From: Dolichospermum sp. UHCC 0259
Lineage (GTDB): Bacteria > Cyanobacteriota > Cyanobacteriia > Cyanobacteriales > Nostocaceae
Length of the DNA: 57,290 nt
Reading direction: 5' to 3'
Assembly: GCF_009711935.1 (NCBI RefSeq)
Contig: NZ_VIKX01000171.1
Coordinates: 1-57,290 of the forward strand
Positions within the stretch are counted from its first letter, which is position 1, and every line of letters starts with the position of its first letter. The position numbers and the translations under genes are program-made. The notes under the pieces are model-generated. The model was not told where the DNA came from. It saw nothing but the letters and a program-made list of their open reading frames with translations, and did no database searches. Shown here in pieces: positions 1 to 9,946 of the stretch.

Positions 1-53
1 TACTTCTACCTACCCTATAAACTCTCGAAAGTGGGGGGAGAGTGAAAAACTAC
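1..53. mobile_element. Terminus of a putative insertion sequence, truncated by the window edge
   Basis: The first 53 bases do not continue the kinase gene that follows: the kinase frame hits a TGA at 43-45. The inner edge, around 31-53 (GTGGGGGGAGAGTG...), resembles sequence at 52032-52052 and, in reverse complement, at 57237-57256 (GGGGGAGTGTGAACAGTTAC). At both window ends the same motif sits exactly where a gene is cut, so these are probably ends of one IS family. The element body and transposase lie outside the window, so the family cannot be named. Confidence 0.5.
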
Positions 54-54
54 G

Positions 55-2607
55 AATTTTCAGCACAAATTTGATTTGGTAGCAGCGGAACAATGCCGAG
101 TTTTAGGACAAAAAGCCGCAGCTATTGAATTTTATGACAAAGCAATTCTGGGGGCAAAAACTTACGAATATCTGCAAGAAGAGGGAGTGGCTAATGAATT
201 GGCTGCTAAATTCTATCTCGATTGGGGGAAGGAAAAAGTAGCTGCTGGTTATATGCAAGAAGCTTACTATTGTTATGCAAAATGGGGAGCTAAGGCCAAA
301 GTTACTGATTTAGAACGACGCTATCCCCAATTACTTCAACCAATCTTGCAACAATACAAAATTAGTTTTGCGCCTCTAGAAACTTTGATCAGTGTGACTA
401 ATTCAGCCACAGAGCCGTCGAATAGTAGTATATCTGATTCTCTCGATTTCGCCTCAATCATTAAAGCTGCCCAAGCTATTTCTAGCACCATCCAACTCGA
501 TCAACTGCTTCAGCAGCTTACCCACATTATTCTCCAAAGTTCTGGAGGTGATGAGTGTTTATTAATCATGCCACAGGAGGGGATTTGGGAGGTGCAAGCG
601 ATCGCTAACCTGGAAACCACAGAACTTTGTTGTCAACCCATAGAATCTCATTCTCACCTGCCATTGAAACTGATTCAGTATGTTAAAAATACCCAATCTG
701 TAGTGGTAATTGATAATTTACAAACAGATTTACCTGTCATTGATGCCTATCTCCTGCAAACTTCTCCTCAAAGTATTCTCTGTTTACCAATTCTCAATCA
801 AGGACATTTAGTAGGACTTCTCTATCTCAAAAATCAATTTTCGGCTGGAGTTTTTAATAGCGATCGCATGACGGTGATCAACTTTCTTTGCACCCAAGCT
901 GCTATCTCTCTAGAAAATGCTCGACTCTATCATCAATCTCAAAAAACTTTATTAGAAGTTCAACAAGTAGAGCAGCAATTACAGGCATCGCAGAAATTCT
1001 TACAATTGGTTATAGATAATATTCCTCAATTAGTTTTTTGGAAAGATACCCAATCAGTTTACTTGGGTTGTAATCGCCTGTTTGCAGAAGTAGCCGGCTT
1101 GAATTCTGTTCAAGATATTATTGGTAAAACTGATTATGAATTGCCTTGGAAAAAAGAAGAATCTGATTTTTATCGGGAGTGCGATCGCCGAATTATGGAT
1201 TCAGGTATTCCCAAAATAGGGATTATTGAAACTCAACAGCAAGCTGGCGGCAAGCAAACATGGGCAGAAACTAATAAAATTCCCTTGCAGGATGACAATG
1301 GCACGATAATTGGCATTTTAGGGACTTACCAAGATATTAGCGATCGCAAACAAGCCGAAGCAGAAAAATCTCGTCTCATCTCCATTCTCGAAGCAACATC
1401 CGATCTCGTCGGTATTGCTGATATCAATGGCAATAATCTCTATCTCAATCAAGCTGGTCAGGAATTATTACAGATTCCAGCATCAGAAATCAATAAATTT
1501 CATATCTCTGAAACAACTGCTCCCGCAATGTTATCAATGCTGGAAACAGAAATGTTACCCAAAGCACTACGCGACGGAATTTGGTCAGGAGAAACAATCC
1601 TCCTCAGTCGTAGTGGCGAAGAAATTCCCGCATCTCAAGTTCTCATGACCCATAAAAATGCCCAAGGAGAAGTGGAATTTCTCTCGACCATTATTCGAGA
1701 TATTCGTGACTCCAAACGCATTGAAGCCGAATATAAACGTAAATCCGAAGCTCTGGAACAGGCTCTCGAAGAACTCCAAAATACACAAATTCAACTGATT
1801 CAAAATGAGAAAATGTCAGCCCTGGGGAACTTAGTTGCTGGGGTTGCCCATGAAATTAATAATCCAGTTGGTTTCTTGAATGGTAATATTAAACCCGCTC
1901 TAGATTACATCAGCGATTTATTTGGATTACTTGATTTAGTCCAAACCAAATATTCTCAATTACATCCAGAAGTACAAGAGGAAATTGAAAATATTGATCT
2001 GGATTTTATCCGCGAAGATCTACCAAAATTAATCGCTTCGATGGAAGAGGGAGTGAAGCGAATTACTGACATTAGCACCAGTTTAAGAACATTCTCACGT
2101 GCGGATACTAATCACCCCGTTGCCTGTAATATTCATAATGGCATTGATAGCACCATTATGATTCTTAAACACCGTCTCAAGGCCAATACAACTCGTCCAG
2201 AAATTACTGTGATCAAGGATTACGGCGACTTACCCCAGATACAATGCTATGCTGGACAGTTAAATCAGGTATTTATGAATATCCTAGCCAATGCGATTGA
2301 TGCTTTAGATGAAGCAAGTATTGGCCGTAAGTATAAAAATATCAATAATAAAATTACTATCAAAACCGCATTATCAACGGATAATCAACAAGTCATAATT
2401 CACATTCAAGATAATGGTAAAGGTATGACATCAGAAATTAAACAAAAGATTTTTGATAATCTATTTACCACCAAAGCAGTGAATAAAGGAACTGGATTAG
2501 GATTAGCGATCGCCCGTCAAATTGTGGTAGAAAAACATCAAGGACAAATCACAGTCAATTCTACACCCAATCAAGGAACTGAATTTATAATTACTTTGCC
2601 GTTATAG
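55..2607 (+). CDS. 5'-truncated GAF/PAS sensor histidine kinase (C-terminal part of a large kinase-ATPase-histidine kinase)
   Basis: This is the C-terminal part of the large cyanobacterial signalling proteins that normally start with a Ser/Thr kinase, an AAA-type ATPase and helical repeats. Only the last helical segment ([20 protein letters not shown]) is left of that N-terminus. Counting from the TTG at 76, a GAF domain spans about 140-290, two PAS domains about 305-430 and 432-550, and a coiled coil about 550-580. A HisKA domain follows with the phosphoacceptor His near 592 (GVAHEINNP), then a HATPase with N-box [15 protein letters not shown] and GTGLGLA. The frame stays open back to position 46 but has no proper start. 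Homology seems to begin near NFQHKFDLV, right after the IS-like end, so insertion has removed the 5' part. The remnant may be unexpressed, or transcribed from the IS. Confidence 0.85.
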   Translation, partial: NFQHKFDLVAAEQCRVLGQKAAAIEFYDKAILGAKTYEYLQEEGVANELAAKFYLDWGKEKVAAGYMQEAYYCYAKWGAKAKVTDLERRYPQLLQPILQQYKISFAPLETLISVTNSATEPSNSSISDSLDFASIIKAAQAISSTIQLDQLLQQLTHIILQSSGGDECLLIMPQEGIWEVQAIANLETTELCCQPIESHSHLPLKLIQYVKNTQSVVVIDNLQTDLPVIDAYLLQTSPQSILCLPILNQGHLVGLLYLKNQFSAGVFNSDRMTVINFLCTQAAISLENARLYHQSQKTLLEVQQVEQQLQASQKFLQLVIDNIPQLVFWKDTQSVYLGCNRLFAEVAGLNSVQDIIGKTDYELPWKKEESDFYRECDRRIMDSGIPKIGIIETQQQAGGKQTWAETNKIPLQDDNGTIIGILGTYQDISDRKQAEAEKSRLISILEATSDLVGIADINGNNLYLNQAGQELLQIPASEINKFHISETTAPAMLSMLETEMLPKALRDGIWSGETILLSRSGEEIPASQVLMTHKNAQGEVEFLSTIIRDIRDSKRIEAEYKRKSEALEQALEELQNTQIQLIQNEKMSALGNLVAGVAHEINNPVGFLNGNIKPALDYISDLFGLLDLVQTKYSQLHPEVQEEIENIDLDFIREDLPKLIASMEEGVKRITDISTSLRTFSRADTNHPVACNIHNGIDSTIMILKHRLKANTTRPEITVIKDYGDLPQIQCYAGQLNQVFMNILANAIDALDEASIGRKYKNINNKITIKTALSTDNQQVIIHIQDNGKGMTSEIKQKIFDNLFTTKAVNKGTGLGLAIARQIVVEKHQGQITVNSTPNQGTEFIITLPL

Positions 2608-2620
2608 GTAATAGGGAATA

Positions 2621-2724
2621 GGCAAGAGGCAAGAGGCAAGAGGCAATAAATATTGTCCCAGTCCCCAGTCCCCAGTCCCCAATCCCCAGTCCCCAGTCCC
2701 CAATCCCCAGTCCCCAATCCCCAA
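2621..2724. repeat. Heptanucleotide tandem repeats (GGCAAGA and CCCCAGT)
   Basis: Two blocks of 7-bp direct repeats follow each other: GGCAAGA units at about 2621-2647, then CCCCAGT/CCCCAAT units at about 2655-2724. They fill the gap between two convergent genes. This is the short tandemly repeated repetitive (STRR) type common in heterocystous cyanobacteria; copy number is likely unstable. Confidence 0.9.
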
Positions 2725-2725
2725 C

Positions 2726-4318
2726 TTAAAACACTGGCCGATAAACCCGATAATTAATATTGGGGAAAATATTATCCATTGACTCAACTTTTTCCAACCA
2801 ACCACTATCAACCTTAGCAACTTTCACATCTTCATACAGCTTATTAAACCGCATTAAATGTGATCTAGTTCTTCTCACCGCATAGGGAACCATTGTTCCT
2901 GTCCGCATAATAAACGCCCAGTCAGAAGATTGTGCTAATAACAACTCTCTCGCAGCTTGGTTCAGTGCTTTTTCCTGCAACTCATCCTCAGCTTCAATTT
3001 GGGAAATTTCAATCATTCGTTCCGCAGCTTTGTGTAAATGTGGATAAACCCAAGCATTAGTATCATTTAACCAATATTCATGGAAACCCTTAAAGCCCCA
3101 ACTCGATTGAGCCGGACGACATACTTGCTGATTTGGATTAACTCGTAGATAATCAGCTAAATGGGTCATTTCATAAGTTTTTTGGTCATACCATGACTTA
3201 CGGAACAGGTAATCAATAAACCAAGGCCCCTCATACCACCAATGACCAAACAACTCCGCATCATAGGGAGAAACAATAATTGGCGGACGACCCATGATAT
3301 TGTGTAAATGCCCAGTTTGCTGCTCTCGATTATACATGAAGTTAGCAGCGTGTTCTGCCGCCTTTTCCCTTGCCCAGTAAGGATCATATAAAGCCTTATC
3401 CGCAAGACCTAAGCCACGCCCAGTGATTTTATGATACTTAATACCCGTGTTTTTGCGCTGACCATTGGGCATAATATAGGGCTTAATATATTCATATTCA
3501 GCTTCCCAACCCAAATCTTTATAAAATTCCCGATATTCTGCCGCACCAGGATAACCCACCTCAGAAGACCACACTTGCTGGGAAGATTCATGATCTCGAC
3601 CAAAAGCCGCTACACCGGGTTCTGTAAAAATCGGAGCATAGCTACCGAAGCGAGGACGGGGACGAGCGTATAAAATGCCATGACCATCGGTGAGGAAATA
3701 ACGTAAACCAGCATCCGCCAGCATTCGCTCCACGCCTTCATAATAGGCACATTCTGGCAACCAAATCCCTCTAGGGCGTTGTCCAAAAGTTTCTTCATAA
3801 TGTTCACAAGCTACCTGAATTTGCGCCCAAACAGCTTGGGGATACATTTTCATTAATGGTAAGTAGCCGTGAGTCGCACCACAGGTAATAATTTCCAAGT
3901 TATTACTATCTTGGAACTGTTTAAATGCTGTAACTAAATCACCGTCATAACGTTCCCATAATTCCCGCGCTTCATTAAACTCAGTTGCATAATGTTCTGC
4001 CAAATATCGAACATGACCATTATGGACATTGCGCTCGGATTCTAGTTCTATAAGCTCTTCTAGTTGAGCCAAGTGAGCATCATAGCGTTCTTGTAATAAA
4101 GGATCACGAAGCATAGAAATCAAAGGCGGAGTCATACTCATGGTGAGTTTGAAATCAACACCGTCTCGTTTTAAACCTTCAAATACTTTTAATAAGGGAA
4201 TGTAAGTTTCAGTAATTGCTTCATATAACCATTCTTCTTCCAGCACATAGTCACTTCCGGGGTGACGGACAAAGGGCAGATGTGCGTGAAGTACAAGCGC
4301 GACGTAGCCTAGAGCCAT
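2726..4318 (-). CDS. GH57 family 1,4-alpha-glucan branching enzyme
   Basis: Glycoside hydrolase family 57 protein of 530 residues, most likely the branching enzyme that makes alpha-1,6 links in glycogen in the cytoplasm. The N-terminus (ALGYVALVLHAHLPFVRH) has the family's HAHLPFVRH motif. GIWLPEC places the catalytic Glu near residue 189, and SPYDAELFGHWWYEG places the catalytic Asp near 353, close to positions known for the archaeal enzyme. A C-terminal helical domain rich in Trp and Arg follows. ATG 4318 is preferred over an upstream alternative because it starts the conserved MALGYVAL and has AGAAG about 10 bases upstream. The gene stands alone and converges on the kinase across the heptamer repeats. 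An amylopullulanase-like activity is the alternative. Confidence 0.88.
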   Translation of the reverse strand: MALGYVALVLHAHLPFVRHPGSDYVLEEEWLYEAITETYIPLLKVFEGLKRDGVDFKLTMSMTPPLISMLRDPLLQERYDAHLAQLEELIELESERNVHNGHVRYLAEHYATEFNEARELWERYDGDLVTAFKQFQDSNNLEIITCGATHGYLPLMKMYPQAVWAQIQVACEHYEETFGQRPRGIWLPECAYYEGVERMLADAGLRYFLTDGHGILYARPRPRFGSYAPIFTEPGVAAFGRDHESSQQVWSSEVGYPGAAEYREFYKDLGWEAEYEYIKPYIMPNGQRKNTGIKYHKITGRGLGLADKALYDPYWAREKAAEHAANFMYNREQQTGHLHNIMGRPPIIVSPYDAELFGHWWYEGPWFIDYLFRKSWYDQKTYEMTHLADYLRVNPNQQVCRPAQSSWGFKGFHEYWLNDTNAWVYPHLHKAAERMIEISQIEAEDELQEKALNQAARELLLAQSSDWAFIMRTGTMVPYAVRRTRSHLMRFNKLYEDVKVAKVDSGWLEKVESMDNIFPNINYRVYRPVF

Positions 4319-4673
4319 AATATTTCTTCTGGTGTGGTATTTGGAGGTTACAGACAAAAAAGTCTGTGTGGGGAAATTAAGAATATTTTAAGACGATATG
4401 GGTCATTGGTCATGAATCCTCGGCTAATACTTAATAGAAAAATATTTTGGTCGTGAGATTTTTTAGTCCGTTAAAACGGACTTGAGCTATGAGACAGGGA
4501 ATTAATTCCCTGGCGTGTTTGTTCATGATCAATATAATCATCAATCAAATTCGGAAATAGCCTTTTTTCCTCAATACATAAAATGATTAATTTTGACAGT
4601 GCATAAATCCTAAATTACTGATTTTCAGTAAATCAAGGTAGAATATCAAATAAACGTGCTAACTACCAAGATT
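4319..4673. other. Intergenic region between divergent genes
   Basis: This 355-bp AT-rich spacer must hold the promoters for the divergent GH57 and kinase genes. No confident -10/-35 pair or operator could be picked out. The only clear structures are the two adjacent palindromes at 4465-4512. Confidence 0.5.
4465..4512. repeat. Two adjacent short palindromes
   Basis: AGTCCG-TTAAAA-CGGACT (4465-4482) is followed by CAGGGAATTAATTCCCTG (4495-4512). Each is a perfect small inverted repeat. The pair looks like a dispersed extragenic repeat of cyanobacteria, not a terminator, as it lies between divergent genes and has no T-run. Confidence 0.7.
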
Positions 4674-6557
4674 ATGAGCCTGTGCATCAATCCTAACTGC
4701 CCAAAGCCACAAAATCCCGATAATATCAACTTTTGTGAGGCTTGTGGCTCAGAAGTCTTGCTACAACAACGTTATCGGGTACAATGTCAGTTAGGACGGG
4801 GTGGCTTTGGTGTGACATTCGAGATTAACGAAGTCAGAACCAACAAGGCTAAAGTTCTCAAAGTCTTGATTAATAACGAACCTAAAGCCATAGAATTATT
4901 TAAACAGGAAGCTGATGTTTTAAGTCAACTCCATCATTCCGGTATTCCTCATGTAGAATTAGACGCTTATTTTGAATATTATCCCTACAACAGTCAAAAC
5001 CCGATTCATTGTTTGGTAATGGAAAAAGTTGTGGGAGAAGATTTAGAAAAATATATGCGAAAACGTGGTTTGCGTCCTATTAACCAAACTACAGCTATAG
5101 AATGGCTAAAAGATTTAATTATTATTTTAGAACAGGTACATAATAAAAACTTTTTTCATCGAGATATTAAACCACCTAATATTATGTTGAGGTCTGAAAG
5201 TGCCGAATTAGTATTAATTGATTTTGGTACTGTGAGGAAGGTAACATCTACAGTATTTAAACAACAAGGTGGTGTAACGGGAATTATTTCTGCTGGTTAC
5301 ACACCCTCGGAACAAATTAATAATAATGCTGTACCCCAGTCTGATTTTTTTGCTTTAGGACGGACATTTGTTTATTTACTCACGGGTAAAGAACCACTTG
5401 ACCCAATCATGTATGATTCCTATAATGAAAGATTAAATTGGCGGAATCATGCACCACAAATATCATCTATGTTGGCAGATTTATTAGATGATATGATGCA
5501 GCGTTTATATAAAGATCGTCCTCAAAACACTCAGGTGATTTTGCAAAGAATAGCAGCAATAGAAAAATCTTTACAACCACCAAAACCTCAACCACTAAAA
5601 CCTCAACCACCAAAATCTCCAATACAATCAACTGGCCGTCGAGGTTTTATTAAAACTGCGAGTTTGGTTGTTGGTAGTACGACTTTAGCGGTAGTAGGTT
5701 ACAATTTTTTGGGAAATAAACATCAAAATAGAACTCCCATTAACATAAGTTCTTTCAGTTTTGAAGTTGTCACCACAGACGCAACTGGAAATATCACCAA
5801 CCGACGCAACGCAAGCGCGAAATACTTCACAGAAGACTTAGGAAATGGTGTGACGTTGGACATGGTGGAAATACCAGGGGGAACATTTATCATGGGTTCA
5901 CCGGAAAGTGAAGCAGAACGAGATTCAGATGAAGGTCCCCAACGTCAAGTTACAGTTCCCAGTTTCTACATGGGAAAATATGAATTGACACAGGCACAAT
6001 ATCAAGCTATCATGGGAACTAACCCTTCCTCCTTCAAAGGCAATAACCGCCCTGTGGAAAGTGTTAGTTGGGATGATGCAGTCGAATTCTGTAAAAAGTT
6101 AAGTCAAAAAACACAGAAAAACTACAGATTACCCAGCGAGGCTGAATGGGAGTATGCTTGTCGTGCCAGAACTACCACACCATTTTATTTTGGTGAAAGT
6201 ATTACCCCAGAACTGGTAAACTATGATGGTAGTTATCCTTATGCTTCTGCTTCCAAGGGTCAAGATCGAAGCCAAACAACAGATGTAGGAACTTTTCCCC
6301 CTAATGCTTTTGGTTTGTACGATATGCACGGGAATGTCTGGGAGTGGTGTCAAGATGATTACCAAGAAAATTATATAAACGCGCCTATAGATGGCAGTGC
6401 TTGGAATAGTCGAAGCAGTAGCGACTTAAAGCTGCAACGTGGCGGTTCTTGGAGCCTCGATGCTGGGAGCTGTCGGGCTGCGGATCGCGATAGGGATTCG
6501 CGCGACATTAGTCTCTACTACGGTTTTCGGGTCGTGTCTTCGTTCAGGACTTTGTAG
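4674..6557 (+). CDS. Ser/Thr protein kinase fused to an FGE-sulfatase (C-type-lectin-like) domain; probable DGR target
   Basis: A 627-residue protein. An N-terminal zinc ribbon (CINPNC...CEAC) is followed by a Hanks-type kinase domain at about 35-300, with glycine loop LGRGGFG, HRDIKPPN (Asp near 164) and DFG (Asp near 183). A Pro-rich linker (KPQPLKPQPPKSP) leads to RRGFIKTA and a hydrophobic segment at about 328-347, probably one membrane pass. Residues from about 390 to the end form a formylglycine-generating-enzyme-like domain (VEIPGGTFIMGS, RLPSEAEWEYACRA, GLYDMHGNVWEWCQD). The last 40 residues carry a GC-rich tract typical of a diversity-generating-retroelement variable region. ATG 4674 is preferred to the GTG at 4656 because the zinc ribbon starts there. 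The display domain may lie across the membrane from the kinase. Confidence 0.88.
   Translation: MSLCINPNCPKPQNPDNINFCEACGSEVLLQQRYRVQCQLGRGGFGVTFEINEVRTNKAKVLKVLINNEPKAIELFKQEADVLSQLHHSGIPHVELDAYFEYYPYNSQNPIHCLVMEKVVGEDLEKYMRKRGLRPINQTTAIEWLKDLIIILEQVHNKNFFHRDIKPPNIMLRSESAELVLIDFGTVRKVTSTVFKQQGGVTGIISAGYTPSEQINNNAVPQSDFFALGRTFVYLLTGKEPLDPIMYDSYNERLNWRNHAPQISSMLADLLDDMMQRLYKDRPQNTQVILQRIAAIEKSLQPPKPQPLKPQPPKSPIQSTGRRGFIKTASLVVGSTTLAVVGYNFLGNKHQNRTPINISSFSFEVVTTDATGNITNRRNASAKYFTEDLGNGVTLDMVEIPGGTFIMGSPESEAERDSDEGPQRQVTVPSFYMGKYELTQAQYQAIMGTNPSSFKGNNRPVESVSWDDAVEFCKKLSQKTQKNYRLPSEAEWEYACRARTTTPFYFGESITPELVNYDGSYPYASASKGQDRSQTTDVGTFPPNAFGLYDMHGNVWEWCQDDYQENYINAPIDGSAWNSRSSSDLKLQRGGSWSLDAGSCRAADRDRDSRDISLYYGFRVVSSFRTL
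6441..6540 (+). other. Putative DGR variable region (VR) at the 3' end of the kinase-FGE gene
   Basis: The tract from RGGSW to GFRVVSS is clearly richer in G+C than the surrounding gene. At the positions expected to be Asn in a template repeat, the codons are AGC, CTC, GAT, AGC, GAT, GAT, GAT, GAC, ATT, AGT, CTC, TAC and TAC. Every one can be made from AAC or AAT by changing only the adenines, the mark of adenine-specific DGR mutagenesis. The C-type-lectin-like FGE fold is a known DGR target. No template repeat or reverse transcriptase was found in the window, so diversification would have to work in trans or be lost. Confidence 0.7.
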
Positions 6558-6795
6558 CCCTTTATACTCTTACCCTTTTACCCTCTGCCCTTCTTTTTCT
6601 TTTCCCTTCTTCTCTTCATCGCCCTTAGGCGACTTAAAAAATTTTTTTCCAAAAATCTGGTTTTGATGTCTGGATTCATTATAGCACAGATTTTTTATTT
6701 TGTCTGAATCAGGATTACCAGGATTTAAGGATTTTCAGGATGGAAGAAGGGGTGGGATTTTGAATGTTAGGAAATTCGGTTCATTCAAGATCCCA

Positions 6796-6828
6796 ATATC
6801 CCCGACTTCTTGAAGAAGTCGGGGATAT
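6796..6828. repeat. 33-bp palindrome, copy 1 of 3
   Basis: An inverted repeat ATATCCCCGACTTCTT/GAAGAAGTCGGGGATAT lies downstream of both the kinase gene and rsgA, which converge here. Related 33-bp palindromes lie at 27218-27250 and 40078-40110. It could end transcription from both sides, but it is mainly a dispersed repeat. Confidence 0.85.
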
Positions 6829-6843
6829 GAAATTTATCTAGAA

Positions 6844-7994
<1,151 letters not shown>

Positions 7995-7998
<4 letters not shown>

Positions 7999-8252
7999 GC
8001 CACAGTAACCGGACGACGGATAACCAGGGAAAAATAGCCAGCACAATCCGTAATTTGTTCCACTTGATAACCAGCCATTGTCAGACTATCAGGAACTTGT
8101 TCTATCGGTTCACCTGGATCTAACCAGACTTCGAGTAAACCTCCCGGTGGCATTTTTTCAAGATAGAGTTTTGTTCGCACAAAATTAATTGGGCAAGGAG
8201 TACCACGTAAATCGAGTTGAGCATCAGGGGTTAATACAGAAGACCCACTCAT
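7995..8252 (-). CDS. TusA/SirA-like sulfurtransferase
   Basis: A small 85-residue protein of the TusA family, which passes persulfide sulfur for tRNA thiolation or other sulfur transfer. The family signature is at about 13-22: [13 protein letters not shown]. It keeps the active Cys-Pro but has Asn in place of the second Pro of the usual CPxP. The rest ([23 protein letters not shown]) fits the two-layer alpha/beta fold. It overlaps dnaJ by 4 bases upstream and rsgA by 4 bases downstream, so the three genes are translationally coupled. The exact sulfur acceptor cannot be told from sequence. Confidence 0.85.
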
Positions 8253-9388
8253 GACTTAAACAAGCCTCCTAAGAATCCCTCTAAACCACCCTTACCAGTT
8301 CTGTCTCCCTTAATTTTAGCCAGCTTCTCCAGTAGTTCTCGCTCCTCTGGGATGATTTTTGTCGGAATATCAATTAATACCGTCAACAGATGATCACCAC
8401 GACTTACAGGATTACCCAGACGGGGAACACCACGATTTTCTAATTTCATCACCGTATTCGGTTGAGTTCCAGCGGGAATAATTAACTCCACCAGTCCATC
8501 TACCGTATTTACCTCCAACCGGCAACCTAAAATTGCTTGTAAGTAGCTAATTTTAATTTCCGAGTTAATATTGATGCCCTCACGATGAAATTCTTCATCT
8601 TCATTGACAAACAAGTAAACGTATAAATCACCTGGAGGCCCATTCCGTTGACCCGCATCTCCTTCTTGGGAAATCCGTAATCTTGTGCCATTGTCCACAC
8701 CAGCAGGAACATTAATTTTCAGTTTCTTTGTTACCTGATTTGCGCCCTTACCATCACAAGCATCACATTTATCTTCCACCACCGTTCCTGTGCCATCACA
8801 GGTGGGACAAGTTGACACTTGAGTAAAACTACCAAAAGGAGTTCTTGTTACCCGTCTGACTTGACCTGAACCGCTACAGGTGCTACAAGTCCGGGGACGA
8901 GTTCCTGATTTAGCGCCAGAACCACTACAAACTTCACAGGTTTCTAAATGGGAAATCCGAATTTCCTTTTCTCCACCAAATACCGCTTCCCGAAAATCTA
9001 ATTTCAGGTCTAAGCGCAGGTCATCACCTCGAACTGGTCCACTCCGCCGTCTTTGTTGGGGTTGTCCACCTGGACTGCCAGCAAAACCGCTGAAAATGCT
9101 TTCAAAGATATCGGCAAAACCACCCATATCACCCATATCTTGGAAACCAGCACCAGCCGCTGCTGCTCCAGAAACACCGGCTTCACCAAAGCGGTCGTAA
9201 CGAGCGCGAACTTCTGGCTCTGACAGCACTTCGTAGGCGCGGTTAATTTCCTTAAATCGTTCCTCTGCCCCAGATTCTTTATTTACATCTGGGTGATACT
9301 TTCGGGCTAGGCGGCGATAAGCCTGTTTAATCTCTTCTTTGTCGGCGTCACGAGAGACACCCAGGGTTTCATAATAGTCTCGGGCCAT
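8249..9388 (-). CDS. dnaJ: Chaperone protein DnaJ
   Basis: Full-length type I DnaJ (379 residues), the co-chaperone that stimulates DnaK ATPase and delivers unfolded proteins. The J domain (1-70) has HPD in KYHPDVN. A Gly-rich linker ([16 protein letters not shown]) is followed by four zinc repeats at about 147-220 ([32 protein letters not shown]) and the beta-sheet substrate-binding domains. ATG 9388 begins the conserved [11 protein letters not shown]. It lies downstream of dnaK on the same strand after a 558-bp gap, so it may have its own promoter there. The stop overlaps the TusA-like gene. Confidence 0.97.
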   Translation of the reverse strand: MARDYYETLGVSRDADKEEIKQAYRRLARKYHPDVNKESGAEERFKEINRAYEVLSEPEVRARYDRFGEAGVSGAAAAGAGFQDMGDMGGFADIFESIFSGFAGSPGGQPQQRRRSGPVRGDDLRLDLKLDFREAVFGGEKEIRISHLETCEVCSGSGAKSGTRPRTCSTCSGSGQVRRVTRTPFGSFTQVSTCPTCDGTGTVVEDKCDACDGKGANQVTKKLKINVPAGVDNGTRLRISQEGDAGQRNGPPGDLYVYLFVNEDEEFHREGININSEIKISYLQAILGCRLEVNTVDGLVELIIPAGTQPNTVMKLENRGVPRLGNPVSRGDHLLTVLIDIPTKIIPEERELLEKLAKIKGDRTGKGGLEGFLGGLFKS

Positions 9389-9589
9389 ATAGCAAGGTTA
9401 AAATTTAGAAGGAAGCAGAAGTACGGAAAATAGTAGCTAATAGGTTTAAGGTAACACTTTAACAAGAATACAGAAATTTAGGAGTGCAAATAGCGTGGGG
9501 TAGTGTTAGTCATGCTCTTTTTTAATTTTTGTTAATAATAATTATTTTTTTGGCATTAGTGTCCACAACAATGATCTTAGGTTTCCCCC

Positions 9590-9765
9590 ATGAGCGACGG
9601 CTGAACCCTAAAGGGGCTTCGCATTCCAGGGTGTGGTGACTCCAATAACGGCTACCATGAGACTCCCTTCGACTTCGCTCAGGGCAAGTGGCTCAGGGTG
9701 GTCTGGTCAGCATAGCTTGCTTGATTACTCTTGCAAGCTCAGTCCCTTTAGGGCTGGGTTACTGA
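9590..9765. ncRNA. Candidate structured RNA or repeat in the dnaK-dnaJ gap
   Basis: The 558-bp gap (9389-9946) has no credible gene, but its centre is richer in G+C and full of paired segments. CCCTAAAGGG (9606-9615) pairs with CCCTTTAGGG (9744-9753) and the helix extends by three more pairs. Inside it, AGCTTGC (9714-9720) pairs with GCAAGCT (9733-9739), and CCCT...AGGG (9665-9684) forms a hairpin. Nested helices suggest a folded RNA or a mobile repeat. I recognise no known RNA family, and the strand is undetermined. Confidence 0.3.
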
Positions 9766-9946
9766 CAGCATTTATTATTGATGATACTTTTGATTAACTT
9801 TTTATTATTGTGCTATTGAATTGGGGAAAAACCTACCCATTAATTATAGGAACTAGCCGTAATATTAAATGTGGAAAACCCAACCTATACTTTTGGTTAG
9901 GTATATGATATGGCTCTGTTGAGCAGATATTTGGCAGGGTAAATTT

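Noticed and set aside
2602-2820. Minus-strand frame across the heptamer tract next to the branching enzyme
   Set aside because: It is made of repeat-encoded Gly-Asp-Trp-Gly units (GDWGLGTGDWGLG). It is an artefact of the CCCCAGT repeat.
9389-9946. A protein-coding gene in the dnaK-dnaJ gap
   Set aside because: No frame of useful length or ribosome site was seen. Only stem structures are present.
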